Shown in pieces: positions 1-11,911 of a stretch of DNA of 64,000 bases. The stretch lies in contig NC_044600.1 in NCBI RefSeq assembly GCF_901933205.1, positions 4,688,501-4,752,500 on the forward strand, in the 5' to 3' direction. The notes beneath the pieces were generated by a model, which did not search any database, was not told the origin of the DNA, and saw nothing but the letters and a program-made list of their open reading frames with translations. A program made the translations under genes and the position numbers. Position 1 is the stretch's first letter. The number at the start of each line of letters is the position of its first letter. Source of the DNA: Camarhynchus parvulus (Eukaryota > Chordata > Aves > Passeriformes > Thraupidae).

Positions 1-960
1 GTTGTATTTGAGATTTTTCATCTGTTGGACAGTTTTCACTTTACTCCCTCCTTTCTGGGGCTTTTGGACACAGCAGAAATTATATTTGTTTCCTGACAGC
101 TTTGGATGTAGAGACAGATTCCTTCCTGCTTTGGGCAGCAAAATGCAAAACTGAAAAAATGTAATTTTCTGTCCAAAACATGGCACAGGCATTGGCACCC
201 ACACCCAAGACACAGGGTGCGTATTGGGTTTGGGTAAGTGAAGACCTCATCAAACCTCATCCCCATGCTCCTCTCAGCACCCCTGTGCTTTCTCCACCAG
301 AAAATCACCCGAGTGATTCCTCTCCTTGCCTCCTTCTCCTTCTTTGCCTCTGTTCATTAGGATGGTACTGGGAAAAATTATCTGCGAAACTCCATCTCCA
401 GACTGATGAGGTCAATGGCATCTTCTGGGGAGGGGCTAATTGCCAGAAAATTGCAGTGGGCCATTAAATCTGTCTCCTTTGTGCATGCAGATCTGGGAGC
501 CTGGAGCTCCTCCCCCTCTCCCAACGGAGCTGCGTCTTCCGTGTGGGCAAATTGAAGTGGAGCTTTTCCCTTCTCTCACTTTATTTCCTTGTGACACCTT
601 TATAGCTGCTAATTGTGGGGACAGGTGAGTGAACTCAATCTTTAACTCTTATTCTGGGGAAGCTACTGAATTTTTGTGTAATCTGCTAATTAGGAGAATA
701 ATGAACTTTGACTCGTTCTCCTCTCTCGCTCGTTGCCTCTTAGGGATGTTAATAACAGTGAAATGGAGGGGTGACCTTCAGCTGCCCTTCCATAACTGTC
801 AGCCTTCCCTGCACGTGGGGAGCCTGAGACTGCCAAAGTGGAGCTGCTCCATTTGGGAAGCAGAATCTGAGCAAAAAAATCCAGCCCTTTACCTCACAGG
901 AGTGGGAAATCTGCCCTTTTCTTCCACGCTGTTGGGTCATGCTGAAGAACAGGTTGGTCC

Positions 961-1083
961 CACCATGGGCAGGGATGTGTCCCCTCATCCCAGGTTGCTC
1001 CAAGCCCCATCCAGCCTGGCCTGGAACACTTCCAGGGATGGGGCCTTCACAGCCTCTTTGGGCAACCTGTGCCAGTGCTGCAC
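961..1083 (-). repeat. CR1 LINE 3' fragment
   Basis: Antisense CR1 end: CATGGGCAGGGA, GGTTGCTCCAAGCCCCATCC, ACTTCCAGGGATGGGGC, GGGCAACCTGTGCCAG. Confidence 0.8.
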
Positions 1084-2864
1084 TTCTAAGTTTGGTCTCT
1101 AAAATGCCCAAAGGAAACGGAGGAGCACAAGGTAGGGAAAAAATGAAGGACCAAAATGAAGGAAAATTGTCTCAGTAACTCAAAGAGCTTCCAGAAGCTG
1201 CAGTACAGAGCTCACCCAGCCCTCTTGGTGACGTTGTAGTGACAATTAACAAACCTCTGACTAATGAAACAAAGGGACAATCAGGCACCAGGCAGGATCT
1301 GCCACCCCCTGGAAGCACTGAAGCTCATTCCAAGATGGCAAATGCTGGGAGGAAAGCAGCACACTGGCTCTTGGCTCATGTATTCCAGGTGCTTTTGGGA
1401 GAAGGCTGGCAGGGAAAACTGCTCAGAAAACGGCCTCAGCTGCAAAGGCAGCACCAGCAAATGTCAGATCGGCTTTGGCTCTTTCCAGAGTCACACAGGG
1501 GAGGAATTCCAGGGAAATGGCTCCAATGCTTTGGAAAGGCCCTCAGAAACCCGTCCCAGAGCAGTCCATTGGTTATTGGAGCTGGCACAGTCAGATTTGC
1601 CCTCTGGAATGTACACTAAATAAAAGGCATCCCAGGAGGAAATGCAAAGGGATCCAGTTGAGCCATAACAATCCTCACCCTTCGGCGCTGGATTCCCCCA
1701 GGGACAGATGGACACACAACCCTCTTCAGGGCGGTCATCCATAAACGTCTGGGAATGCATTTGCACCAGGGGTGTCTTTAGAGCCTTTTGGTGGGAAAAG
1801 TGACGTCATTTTGCGATGAATAACCACGACTTCTCCCAAAAGTAGGGAGGCGGCGGGCAGAACAAAGCTGCTGGTGAAGGTTCCCTGCAAGGCTGGGACA
1901 TCCCGCAGTCCTGGTGCTCCATCTCCCATTCCTGCTGCCAGACCACATTCCCACTCTGCAGATTGCCAGCTTTTTCACACTTCCTCAAGGAGAGATCCTT
2001 TCTGCAAGGGAGGTTAATTAACACTGACCCACAGGCCATGATTAGAAGACAAGAGGAGCTTTCTCCTGCATCATCCTGCACATCCCACTTCCCAAAGGAA
2101 AGGGATGGCTGGGGACCCGAGCCTCTGTTAAATCCATTGTTCCTACTGCTTAGTGCAATTATGCTAAATATTTTTAGAAGGGATAACGAGAAAATAACCA
2201 TGGAGGGATGCAACCCAAATCCATCCAGAAGCCAGGGCCAAGCAGGATCCAGAGGACTGAGATCAGGATAAGCCCCCCGAATAAAAGGATCAGTTGAAAC
2301 ACTAAGGAAACTTTGCTGAAAAACACATTGAATCCTTCTGCTATCATCTGAGTGGAAAATATAGCAGGAAGTGTCTTCCAGCTGAACTCGTTCCCCCGAA
2401 TGACTGTTAATAACAATGATTGCTGTTCAGATTGAAGCTGCATTAATACAAACTTCAATTTTAACAGCAGCATCTTTGTCTAATGCCAAGAGGTTTATGT
2501 GATGCATAATCAGCTCTTCCAAAAAGTGTCACATTCGAAGCCCCAGCCTTTTAATCAAGGAGTAGTCAAATAAAGTGGAAAAGCGATGAAGAAAAAGAAA
2601 AAAAAAAAAAAAAAAAGAAAAAATGAAGACAGTTGAGTATTACTCGGCATCCTTTTCTGTGATATTTCTGCCCAATGTGCTGGACACACTCCTCAGGGAC
2701 ATCTGCAGCCTCCTGGGAGCCTGGACTGCAGATGGGAAGAGAAAGCTTCCTGCCCTGGTACAGCCCTTGGATTATCCACTATGGGATCACAACAACCCCA
2801 TGGAAAACATGGGAATCTGTTTGTGGAAAAGGCCCAGGGGGTGCTTGTGCCAGCAGCTGGACCT

Positions 2865-3395
2865 GAGCCCAGGGTTCCCAAGTGGGCAAGAGGCCAGTGG
2901 CACCTGGCTGGGGTCAGGAATGGTGTCCAGGGGATCAGGGCAGTGCTGTCCCCTGTGCTGGCACTGCTGGGGCACCTCCAGTGCTGGGGACAGCTCAGGG
3001 ACCCTCATGAGCAGAGGGACATTGAGGGACTGGAGTGAGTCCAGGGCAGGGAATGGAGCTGGGAAGGGAATGAAGCCCCAGGAGGGGCTGAGGGAGCTGG
3101 GAAGGGGCTCAGCCTGGAGCAAAGGAGGCTCAGGGGGCACCTTGTGGCTCTGCACAGCTCCTGACAGGAGGGGACAGCCGGGGGGGATGGGGCTCTGCTC
3201 CCAGGAACAGGGACAGGAGGAGAGGGAACGGCCTCAGGCTGGGGCAGGGGAGAATGAGGCTGGAGATCAGCAGGAATTTCTCCATGGAAAGCATTGCCCA
3301 CCTCTGTCACCGGTTGCCCAGGGCAGGGATAGAATGACCATCCTTAGAGGAATTTAAAACTTGTGTAGATGTGACAGCTGGGGACATGGATCAAT
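2865..3395 (+). repeat. CR1 LINE fragment (ORF2 end and 3' UTR)
   Basis: The longest CR1 here, about 530 bp. Landmarks are GAGGCCAGTGGCACCTGGCT, GGACTGGAGTGAGTCCAGGG, GAGGCTCAGGGGGCACCTTG and TAGATGTGACAGCTGGGGAC. Open frames crossing it are remnants. Confidence 0.8.
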
Positions 3396-4045
3396 GTCAG
3401 AACCTTCCTTGTTAAATATTTTCACTAATGTTTATTATGGGGCAGCAGGAGCTGGTGAAGGATCTGCAATTAAGCTGTGGTTTTTCAGAGAAAGACCTGA
3501 TTTCATGACAAAGTTCTTCACTTGGCTCAGCTCAACTGAGCTCCAGCCTGTGGCTGCTTGAGTCATAAAAGAGCTTTTTTCTGAGTTTGAGTCACTGGTA
3601 TAAATCAAGTATTTCTAATACTGAAGCCAGTTATAACTCTCAAATACAGAAAAGGAAAAAAAGCCCAAGTGATAATTCAGTACAATCATTGGTAACAGCA
3701 GTGGGAAAAATGAATAAATGCCTATTTTTAATTCGTTTTCCTGCAGTGCCATCGTTTCATCTTTTCAGGTCTCCTTAAGCCAGCCCTCCCATTTTGGATC
3801 ATGGGGTTTGCCTTTCATCCCTCTGTGGGTTTCCAGCTCTATCAAAGCTAACAGCAGAGGAGCAGCCCAAATGCAAAGCCTGACTTTGGGGAACTGAGCG
3901 GGGCTGATGCTGCCCAGGCTTAACACACCTGCAGCTTCACTGAAATAAAAGGGTTGCATACTGCAGTAGTAAAAACAAAGTGATTTTCAAAAACCTCAGC
4001 CCTGCTAGGACTAAGGACTATCTTGCTAAAGCCTGGCTGAGCACA

Positions 4046-4166
4046 GAATCATGGAATCACAGAATGGTGTGGGCTGGAAGGGGACCATAAAGGAGGTCAT
4101 AAGGACGATAAGGGCCACAGACAGGGACACCTTCCACTGGACCAGGTGGCTCAGAGCTCCTAGGGG
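4046..4166 (-). repeat. CR1 LINE 3' fragment
   Basis: AGAATCATGGAATCACAGAA followed by GTGTGGGCTGGAAGGGGACC and GACACCTTCCACTGGACCAG. Confidence 0.8.
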
Positions 4167-4293
4167 TTTAATCCCAGTGGGGAAGAGGGAAATAATCATT
4201 TGCTGCTCCCATCAGAGCCCCATCTCCCAGGCAGCACTCCGTCCCCACCTGCCCCCATTCCAAAGCCACCCTGCCCCTGCCCTGTCCCCTCAC

Positions 4294-4431
4294 CTGAGAG
4301 CAGCAGGAATCCTCCCCCAACTTTGTAGGAGTGGGGGCTGGAGAAGGGGACCCCACAGACCAGCAGGAGCCCCCCCACGAGCCCGGCAGCCACGGCCAGC
4401 AGGATGAACGCCGTCCAAAAACCTCTGTACA
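4294..4431 (-). CDS. TMEM182-like exon 4
   Basis: 138 nt, acceptor CTGTTGCAG|TGTACA, donor CTCTCAG|GTGAGG. Encodes VYRGFWTAFILLAVAAGLVG then a hydrophobic run and SYKVGGGFLLLSG. The matching TMEM182 segment is IYRGFW...LYKAGGG. Ends in phase 1. Confidence 0.92.
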
Positions 4432-7400
4432 CTGCAACAGGAGCAAAGTCAGTCAGAAAGGAGTGGGAAAGAGGGAAATTTCAACCTCAGAAATCTTTTT
4501 TCTTAATGATGCCATGTTTAACTCCTGCTTTAGCAACAGTAAAAACAACAAGCTGAGACGCTGCTGTGGCAGGCAGAGCTGAGGCTCTGGCTTTGCCAGG
4601 GCACCTGGAACAGCCACGGGTTCAGGGGAAATGTCATGCCCCACAGAATGGGACTGGAATGAGGCCAAAGGGTTGGGAAGGTTTGCCAGGGAAGCACACA
4701 CAAAAAAAAAGGGTGGGAGGAAAGGACATCGCTCTTAGCTGGGCTGGGGAAGGTTGGAAAAGCTTGGCAAGAAAGGAAAGAAAACAGCAAAATTTGGAGA
4801 GGTGGATTCAGACCACAGCATTGTTCCACTTTAATTAACACTTCGGGAAGGTGCCAGGCTCCTGGTTTAAAACAAAAGCAGTGTTTGCTAGCAGGGCTGC
4901 AGGGAAAACAGGAACTCATTAATTCCCCTTTAATGGCCTTGTTAGACTCTGGGAAAGAGAAGGGGCAGGAGAGCAGCTGCCTGTCCATCCAAGGAATTTG
5001 GGGGTTTGGCTATGACTCCAACCACCCCAGGCAGAGTGAGCAAGCTTGGTCCATCACATCCCACCAGCTGGAACAGGATGGGATGCAGCCCACTAATTCA
5101 AGTCTCCCAGTAGCCAAGTATCTTGCAGACATTGCCATAAACCTTATCCAAAGGGAGTGGTCCTCCAGCAGAGACCCTCTGATAGCCTGCTCCCCATCCC
5201 CTGATTTATCTGATCCCTTGGACCACCACACCTCACCCTGCCACTTGTTTTCCAGAAGCTCCAGCTCGATTTAAGCCGAAGCACGGGCAAGTGGGTAGTG
5301 CTGAAACGATTCACACTTGAAAGAGAAATGATACAGAGAAGATGCGTTTTCCTCATTTGAAACCATTTTGTCAGGAGAGCCACTTAGGGAGAGATAAGTA
5401 TCTTGAACTCTCCAAAACCACAGAATTCATTTTCATGTTTAACCTCCCGTCACCCGTTTCTCTCAGGGAGCCTAAGAGGATGCAGATAAGGCAGAATTAT
5501 CTCTGGAGCAGGTAATAGCTGCAGGACCCCTCTCCCTTGGACAGCCTCCTGCTTTGTCAGCCCTGGCAAATGAGGAAGGGCTGGTTAGAAAGAAAAGGTG
5601 TCAGCGGCAGGGTGTTATCCCAGGGAATTGCAGAGGATCGGGGCAGGGAGGATCCCGGTGTTATCCCTGGGGAATTGCAGAGGATCGGGGCAGGGAGGAT
5701 CCCGGTGTTATCCCTGGGGAATTGCAGAGGATGGGGCAGGGAGGATCCCGGTGTGATCCCTGCTCCCCCAGGGAATTGCAGAGGATGGGGCAGGGAGGAT
5801 CCCGGTGCTCCATCCCCCTGAGCCGCCCCCGAGGTGATGGGGACAGGCAGAGCCCGCAGTGCCCCGAGCGCAGCCCCCACATCCCGGCACAGCCACGGAA
5901 CCACTGGGGTGGGAAAAGAGCCCCGAGAATCCCGAGATGGTCCCGGGACTGCCCCAGGGGACACGTCTGGGAGGGTTCCACAGCCGGGGCTGACAGGCAG
6001 GGACAGCAGGACTGGCGCCTCCAGCGCCCTTTCTTAGGATGGAAAAAGCAGCGTGTGTGTGTTTATCAGCAGGATCACTCAGAACCGGGACGCTGTGTCC
6101 ATCTCGCCCCAGCAGAAACAATCCCACTGCTCATCCCGCGTGTTTGCTGCACGTCCTGCACCAGCTCCTCCTCCTCCTCCCTCCACAGCTCCTCGGATCC
6201 ATTCCACACCCCAGGGCAGGAATTCTGCACAGCCAAAGAAATGAGCTGCCTTTCCTCGCATGCTCCTACTGACAATATTTTTTTTAATTAATTTCTCATA
6301 GAGAAGAAAAAATAAAATAAAAACCAAAAAAAGGTACTACTAAAGGCTAAGGAAAAGGTCAAGATGTTTGTTTGTGCAGAATGCCTGCCCTGCATCCCCG
6401 GAGGCAAGGCAGACTGATGCACACTATTTAAAGAAATCAATTCATTTCAAAAAAGATCATTGAATTAATTCTAACTGCTGCCACCAATTTAGCAAATTAA
6501 AATTCCTAACAGCAACTGATTCATTAAAGAACTTGGAAAATATAGAGAAACATAAATAAAAAGGGACCCGGTTGAAAGGAAGCTCTCCAACTGTGTAGTG
6601 TTCATTGCTTTAAAAATAAGCCAGCCACTTACGTGGATTTTCTAACAATTTGGTTTTTAACCAATTTTCCAGTGCTTGTTTATTTTGTCTTGCAACAAAT
6701 CAACACCTGAGCTACCCCAGAAAACCAGATTCTGGGATGGAGTCAGCACTCAGGCTGGGTTTGGGTGGCCTGGCTCCAGCTCCTCCCAGTGAGAGAGGAA
6801 ATGGGAGAGAATGGATTTATCCTCCTGCCCTGCTCACGGGGAGGAGCTGAGACCCTTGGGAGGGAGCTCAGCCCATCCCAGCACTCCAGGCTGGAGGAGA
6901 AAACATGGGAGAACCTCTCAAGGTGGGCTTGGGCAGCCAAGCCAGCAGGACTGGCTTGTGAAGGAGCTTTCCAGAGGTCTTGGCTGTGTGAATTTACAAC
7001 AGGAAAACCACAGCACTGACACACATCCCAAATCTCTGCCTAATCCCTTGGAAAAGGAGCTGCTGGGGGAGAAGGAAAGAAACCCACCTGCAGTTGTGTC
7101 ATAGGAGGGATGGGGGAAAGGTCCCACAGCAATGGGCATGGGGAAGAGGTAGCCATGCATGCAGAACTTGGGGTGGGCTTGGCTGGCTGGAAAAGATAAA
7201 GAAGAATTAAATCCCAGTTTGCTTTTATGTCCTGCAGAATCAGTTTCAGTACTGAAATGGTGATGTGCTGTTGTGCAAAACCTGCAAAACCCTCAGTGAA
7301 ATCAGAAGGCTGGGGAGGGAAAAAAAAAGATAATAAATCTTGGTTAGAGAGAAAAATAAAAATAGAAATAATAATTACAAAAGAGGGGAGATATCAGAGG

Positions 7401-10400
7401 ATCTGAGACTGATTCTTACACATCCTCTCATCTTCATAACCTGACTCTGAGGTGGACAAAAATCATGAAAGATGGAACCAGTGAAGTCAGTGTCAATATT
7501 CTTGTTGCTGTTTTCCTCCAGAGAATGTGCCTGACCACCTGGAAGGGTCAAAATGTTTGGGTAGGAGAACAAGGCACTTCCAAGACCTCCAGCTGGTGAG
7601 AAGGAAAAGCACAATTAGAATGGAAGTGCCCCATCAATATTAATACCACTGAGGCTTATCATGATTAACAGTAATAGAATGAATGTTAAATGAATTAATT
7701 AATGGTTGGCCACTTATTTAAATATGTTCCCCAGCTCAAAGGAGCACTTTATAATAGGTGGACATTAGTTCATGCTAAATTGACTATGGAATACCTATTG
7801 AATTAATTATTACATCCACAAGACCAGCAAATTAATTTGCCATGATCAATCCTATTATAATAAATACCTAAAGAAGTAGCAAAAAATTTGCCAGTTATCA
7901 GAGTGACTCATTTTACTTCAGGTAAAATTATATTATGTATTTCCATATAATGTAATTCAGTAGCAAACTCCCTGTCTCAAGCCTGTCCTTTTTTATCACA
8001 AATTTCCTGCATGAAAAACCTCCCATTGTTGAGTGGTGGCGGGAAGTATTCCTGCAAGATTTTACAGGAAACAGGTCAGGGGCTGGGGGACAGCGAAGTC
8101 ATTTGAAATTTTAATCACTGCAGAGTAAATTTAGTGTGGGAGCCTGCACTATTTGCAGGGAAGTGCCCTCTGAGGGGATTGTGCTGCTCCACAACCTCAG
8201 GAACATCTTCCATCGAGGCCTCAGTGGGCACAGGGCCAAGGTTTCTGTGGTGTTTGAAGCCTTTGCAGAATTTATTTAAAATCTGGGGGGATTTTATCCC
8301 AAATCCTACTGTAGAGTTGTGGCTCCCAGCAGGGCTGGTGCCAGGTGTGTCCTGGTGTGGTCTCATTCCTTTCCTGTGCCTGGTGGGAACACCTGGTTCA
8401 TGGGGCCAACCCTTCACTGCACGAGGGACACCAGGGTGGCACCAGCCAGGGTCACGGAACTGGTTTTGTCCCTTCCTTCAATTTGTTTTTGATGAGGGAA
8501 TGTGCTTTCAAAAAAATAAAGGATTTTGCATCTCTCTCTGTTTATTTTCAAGTGTAATTTCAATGATCTTAAAAAGTAAAAAAAGTAAGGACTTAAAATA
8601 AAATGGCTTTCCACCACTGGTCCTGAGCACCCAGGGATACCACGAACGTGCAGTTCCAGCCTTCCCAGTGCTGAAACCAGTGGGAGTTGGGAATGTTGAG
8701 CACCTGGAAGGCAGAAAATAGGGACAGAACAGCGATGCTGGGAAGGGCATGGGCTCACATTTACAGAACTTTGCTGAGCACAAACATCAAGAGGTATTGG
8801 GAGGGAGGAGGAGGAAGGATCAGCATCTCCTTGCTGGTGGAAGCCACCACTTCACGTAACCTTGTAGGTGATCAATTAAATGGCCTCATGAGGTTGCAAC
8901 ATTTCAATGAACAATCCTCTGAGAGCAAAATCCAAGTCAAAAAATGAGCATAGAAAGGGCATGAAAAGAGTGAGCCAGCTTTGCTTTTGACAGAAGATGA
9001 GAATGACAAAAATGAAATAAAAACTGTCTCCTCATCCCTGGGAGCACTGCCTGTGTTTGTTTCCCATTAAGCTGTGATGGAATGCTGTGGATAGGGAGTG
9101 TGGCATTGTACTCACTGTACCAGAAGGTCCAGATGCTCTCGGGGTGGCCCTCACCAAAGAACCAGCACCGCCAGAAGAAACCCTCATGGTGGAAAGTGAG
9201 GATCTCATTCCCAACCTCTGTTGGAGCTTCAGCCTGGGGAGGAATGAAAGTCCAGGCTGAAACACGGAACATCATGGTACAAAGAGTGGATGCTTTGCTT
9301 AGACAGACATTGATTTAATTTTTTATGGGTTTTCATTTGTTTTTTGAGTCAGTTTTGGAGGGATTGGGGAACACGGAGGAGCTGCTGTCCTTGACTTTCT
9401 GCCGTGCCAGAGCTACAAAATGTTCTGACAACAAATTGTCCTGCAGACCTGCACAAACCATTTGCCTCCTTTTCTCCTGTTGTTAACCCCCTGCCAGCCA
9501 GACTGGATGGGAATTCCGGGAGCTGGGCCTTCTGGGTGTGTTCTACTCCTCAAACACCTTCCTCCAACCCCCAGATCAGACCTGCCAGCACAAGATTTTG
9601 GTCTTTCTTGAAGGGACAATATTGCAAAGTCCAGTCATGGAAGATTTACCAAAGAACTTATTAAAATTATCCTCAAAATCAGCTTTATCTTCCCCACACA
9701 CAGTTTGGTAAAGGAGACAGGACTGTGACAAAATTAAGTTTCATGACGGATGGGGAACGTCCATAGAGGAATAGCCACAGAAAGGAGATGGGACTCAGCA
9801 GGGAGGTGCTAGAGGTACTTATCCTGTCACAAGTTAATAGGTTTGGGTGGGAAGGGACCTTAAAACCCATCCAGTGCCACCCCTGCCATGGGCAGGGACG
9901 CCTTCCATTGTCCCACATTGCTCCAAGCCCTGTCCAGCCTGGCCTTGGACATTTCCAAGGTCCAGGGGCAGCCACAGCTGCTCTGGGCATTCTGTGCCAG
10001 GGCCTCACAGGGAAGAATTCCTCCCCAACATCTCTCTGGCAGTGGGAAGCCATTGCCCCTTGCCCTGTCCCTCCATCCCTTGTCCCCAGCCCCTTTCCAG
10101 CTCTCCTGGAGCCTCTTTAGGCCCTGGAAGGGGCTCTGAGTTCTCCCCAGAGATCTTCTGCTTCCCTCTCCTACATGTTTTATGTATCACCTTATAGCAG
10201 CTTCCAGAGCTCTGACCTGATTCTCCTTTTACTTTCAGGATAAAACCCTGACTATGACAAGGGGAACATTCAGCCCTGAAACCTCCTCAGCCGGTGGCTC
10301 TGACTTGGTGCATCCACATTTTACTGAGCTTGCCAGATACTCAGCCCATCCTTATCTGTAAGGGACAGGATTTGACAGTTTAAGAAAGGGCAGAGAAAGT

Positions 10401-11911
10401 AAAAACAGAGGCTGTTATCCACAACCAGTAACAGAAATAATAGAAACAGTGTCTGAAATAGAAATAAAATAGCTCAGAGGGAAGAGTATGAGTAGTTCCT
10501 ATTTGTGCCTGGTGCTTTTGAAGTCACTGCCTCAGCGTCAGGCTCCCCAGCACTTGGCCAAGAGCATCTCTGAAATGTTTGAGATGCTTATTTGTGTCGT
10601 GCAGTGCATCACCTCTGTTCTCTCCACTTTTAAAAACAACTAAAATGTGAAACAATTAACACTGTCACTTCCCAAGTACACAAAAAACAAGTGGCACTTC
10701 TCTGTTTCTGCCATCCCCAGGCTTTACTGAGCTGCTTGAAACTAAAGACCCTGTTTTCTGTTTCACTTCTCCAGGCATTTTTTCCATCATAATTTTTTTT
10801 TTTTTAGTTAGGAAAGTCATTTGGAACCATGACTCAAGCAAACAGTGCCCTACATTTGATTATGGGATTCTGAAATGAAAGAAAAAATATTTCTTGCTGG
10901 CATCATGATGCCTACCCAGGGTGACTCACTGCACCAGGAAAAAAATCAAACCTAATTGGATTGAACTTTGAAGTAACAAAAAGTCTGCACACAACGAGGA
11001 TCTTCCTGTCATTCTGTAATGGAAACCACACATTGATTGGCACAAAAACATTTCGGGGGAGTGGGTGGCTCGAGGAACTGATCTGGTTGTTATTTCATTG
11101 AAGAGTTCGACAACAGCAAGTGCAGCAAGAATCCAACTTGAGGGACCTATAAACGAGTGACACCAGCCCTTAGCACTAAAATACCAAGCTGTCCCTTGAA
11201 AATTATATTTCCTTCTAACTAAAATCCTATATAAACCTTACTTTGAGGATATCCAGGCCACTGGTCAGATAAGCAGGAACCCGTCTGCTCTGCTCTGTGT
11301 CTGATCACTTTAGTTTGGTGTCTGTGCTGCAGCTGTACCACTTCAGATGGAAGCGACTGCCAAGGCCCACACTTTTAAACGTGAACTAGTTTTAAATGAA
11401 AAAACTACCGAGGGAGAAATCTTTCAATGGCAAATATCAGGAGATATCTTTTGTCTTTAGAGGGAAATGCTGTCAACAGCTAAAGCTCTTACATTTTTGC
11501 CTTTCATTCTCTAATGTTCATATCTGCCAGATTACAAAGATCTCTTAATGCTTCCTAGACACAATTTACTCCAGTCAAAATGCTCAATATTATGGAAATG
11601 CCATGTTGGATTTTAAAGAATTTAAAGTTTTACCTCAGGCTGAGGTTTTACATTAACAGGTCACTTTCATCGAGCATAAACATAATCAGAGATTTCAAAA
11701 TTTTAAGATCTGAAATTATTTAGGCAAGTCCTTTCAAAGCAGAAGATTTCAGAGCTCACCCCCTGGTGCTCAGAGTGCTGTTCCCATGCTCGAGGACCCC
11801 GCAGGTGTCGGTGGCCAGGAGCCAATAATCCGTCCCAAAGGCGATGAGGAAGAGCAGCACCCCGGTGCCCCCGAGGATCCCGGCTGCCAGGGCAGCTGCT
11901 CCAGCCTTCAT
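4294..11911 (-). CDS. TMEM182-like tetraspan membrane protein (exons 1-4; last exon off the left edge)
   Basis: Four exons match TMEM182, a claudin-like four-helix surface protein that in mammals acts in muscle-cell differentiation. Exon 1 gives helix 1 and AFGTDYWLLAT (TMEM182: AFGSDYWLLAT). Exon 2 has TFHHEGFFWRCWF. Exon 3 has WYTSQ...MHGYLFPMP...SYDTTA. Exon 4 has VYRGFWTAFILLAV, helix 2 and SYKVGGG. The fifth exon, which should encode helices 3 and 4, is not visible in 1-4293 and probably lies outside the window. Joins 2-3 and 3-4 keep phase. The join 1-2 does not if the strong exon 1 donor is used (see findings). The sequence differs enough from TMEM182 to be a paralog. It lies about 7.7 kb downstream of the exchanger on the same strand, like TMEM182 beside SLC9A2 in human 2q12. 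Confidence 0.85.
5611..5808. repeat. Minisatellite, 46-47 bp unit, about four copies
   Basis: The unit starts GGTGTTATCCCTGGGGAATT and ends GGGCAGGGAGGATCCC. The last copy has an 8-bp insertion. It lies in intron 3 of the TMEM182-like gene and creates repetitive open frames on both strands. Confidence 0.9.
7088..7186 (-). CDS. TMEM182-like exon 3
   Basis: 99 nt, acceptor CTTTTCCAG|CCAGCC, donor ACTGCAG|GTGGGT. With the base carried over from exon 2 it reads TSQAHPKFCMHGYLFPMPIA, then PSYDTTA. This aligns with the TNQ..CTHAYLSPYPF..SYDSA stretch of TMEM182. Confidence 0.9.
9116..9233 (-). CDS. TMEM182-like exon 2
   Basis: 118 nt, acceptor TTCCTCCCCAG|GCTGAA, donor TGGTACA|GTGAGT. Encodes EVGNEILTFHHEGFFWRCWF, then GEGHPESIWTFWY. 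The TFHHEGFFWRCW block is identical to TMEM182. Confidence 0.92.
9838..10145 (-). repeat. CR1 LINE 3' fragment
   Basis: GGTTTGGGTGGGAAGGGACC through GCCATGGGCAGGGACGCC, CAGGGCCTCACAGGGAAGAA and GCCCTTGCCCTGTCCC. About 300 bp. Confidence 0.85.
11760..11911 (-). CDS. TMEM182-like exon 1
   Basis: ATG at 11911: MKAGAAALAAGILGG, then GVLLFLIAFGTDYWLLAT, a membrane helix and the conserved first extracellular motif. Ending at the consensus donor AGGGG|GTGAGC gives 152 nt (phase 2), but exon 2 needs phase 0. The only other GT in the exon that keeps frame is GGG|GTCCTC at 11798/11797, a poor donor. NST is a possible N-glycosylation site. Confidence 0.8.

Larger units (their letters stand above)
1..4293. 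other. No supported exon: presumed last intron of the TMEM182-like gene
   Basis: I found no match to the missing TMEM182 last exon on either strand. The stretch holds three CR1 fragments, an A-rich tract near 2589-2623 and one hydrophobic minus-strand open frame (2174-2473) that matches no family I recognise. Confidence 0.5.

Noticed and set aside
2623..3357. Plus-strand open frame of 244 aa
   Set aside because: It runs through the CR1 3' UTR; the peptide is low-complexity Gly/Ser/Trp-rich and not a CR1 protein frame.
5554..6291. Plus-strand open frame of 245 aa
   Set aside because: Created by the 46-47 bp minisatellite and adjoining GC-rich DNA.
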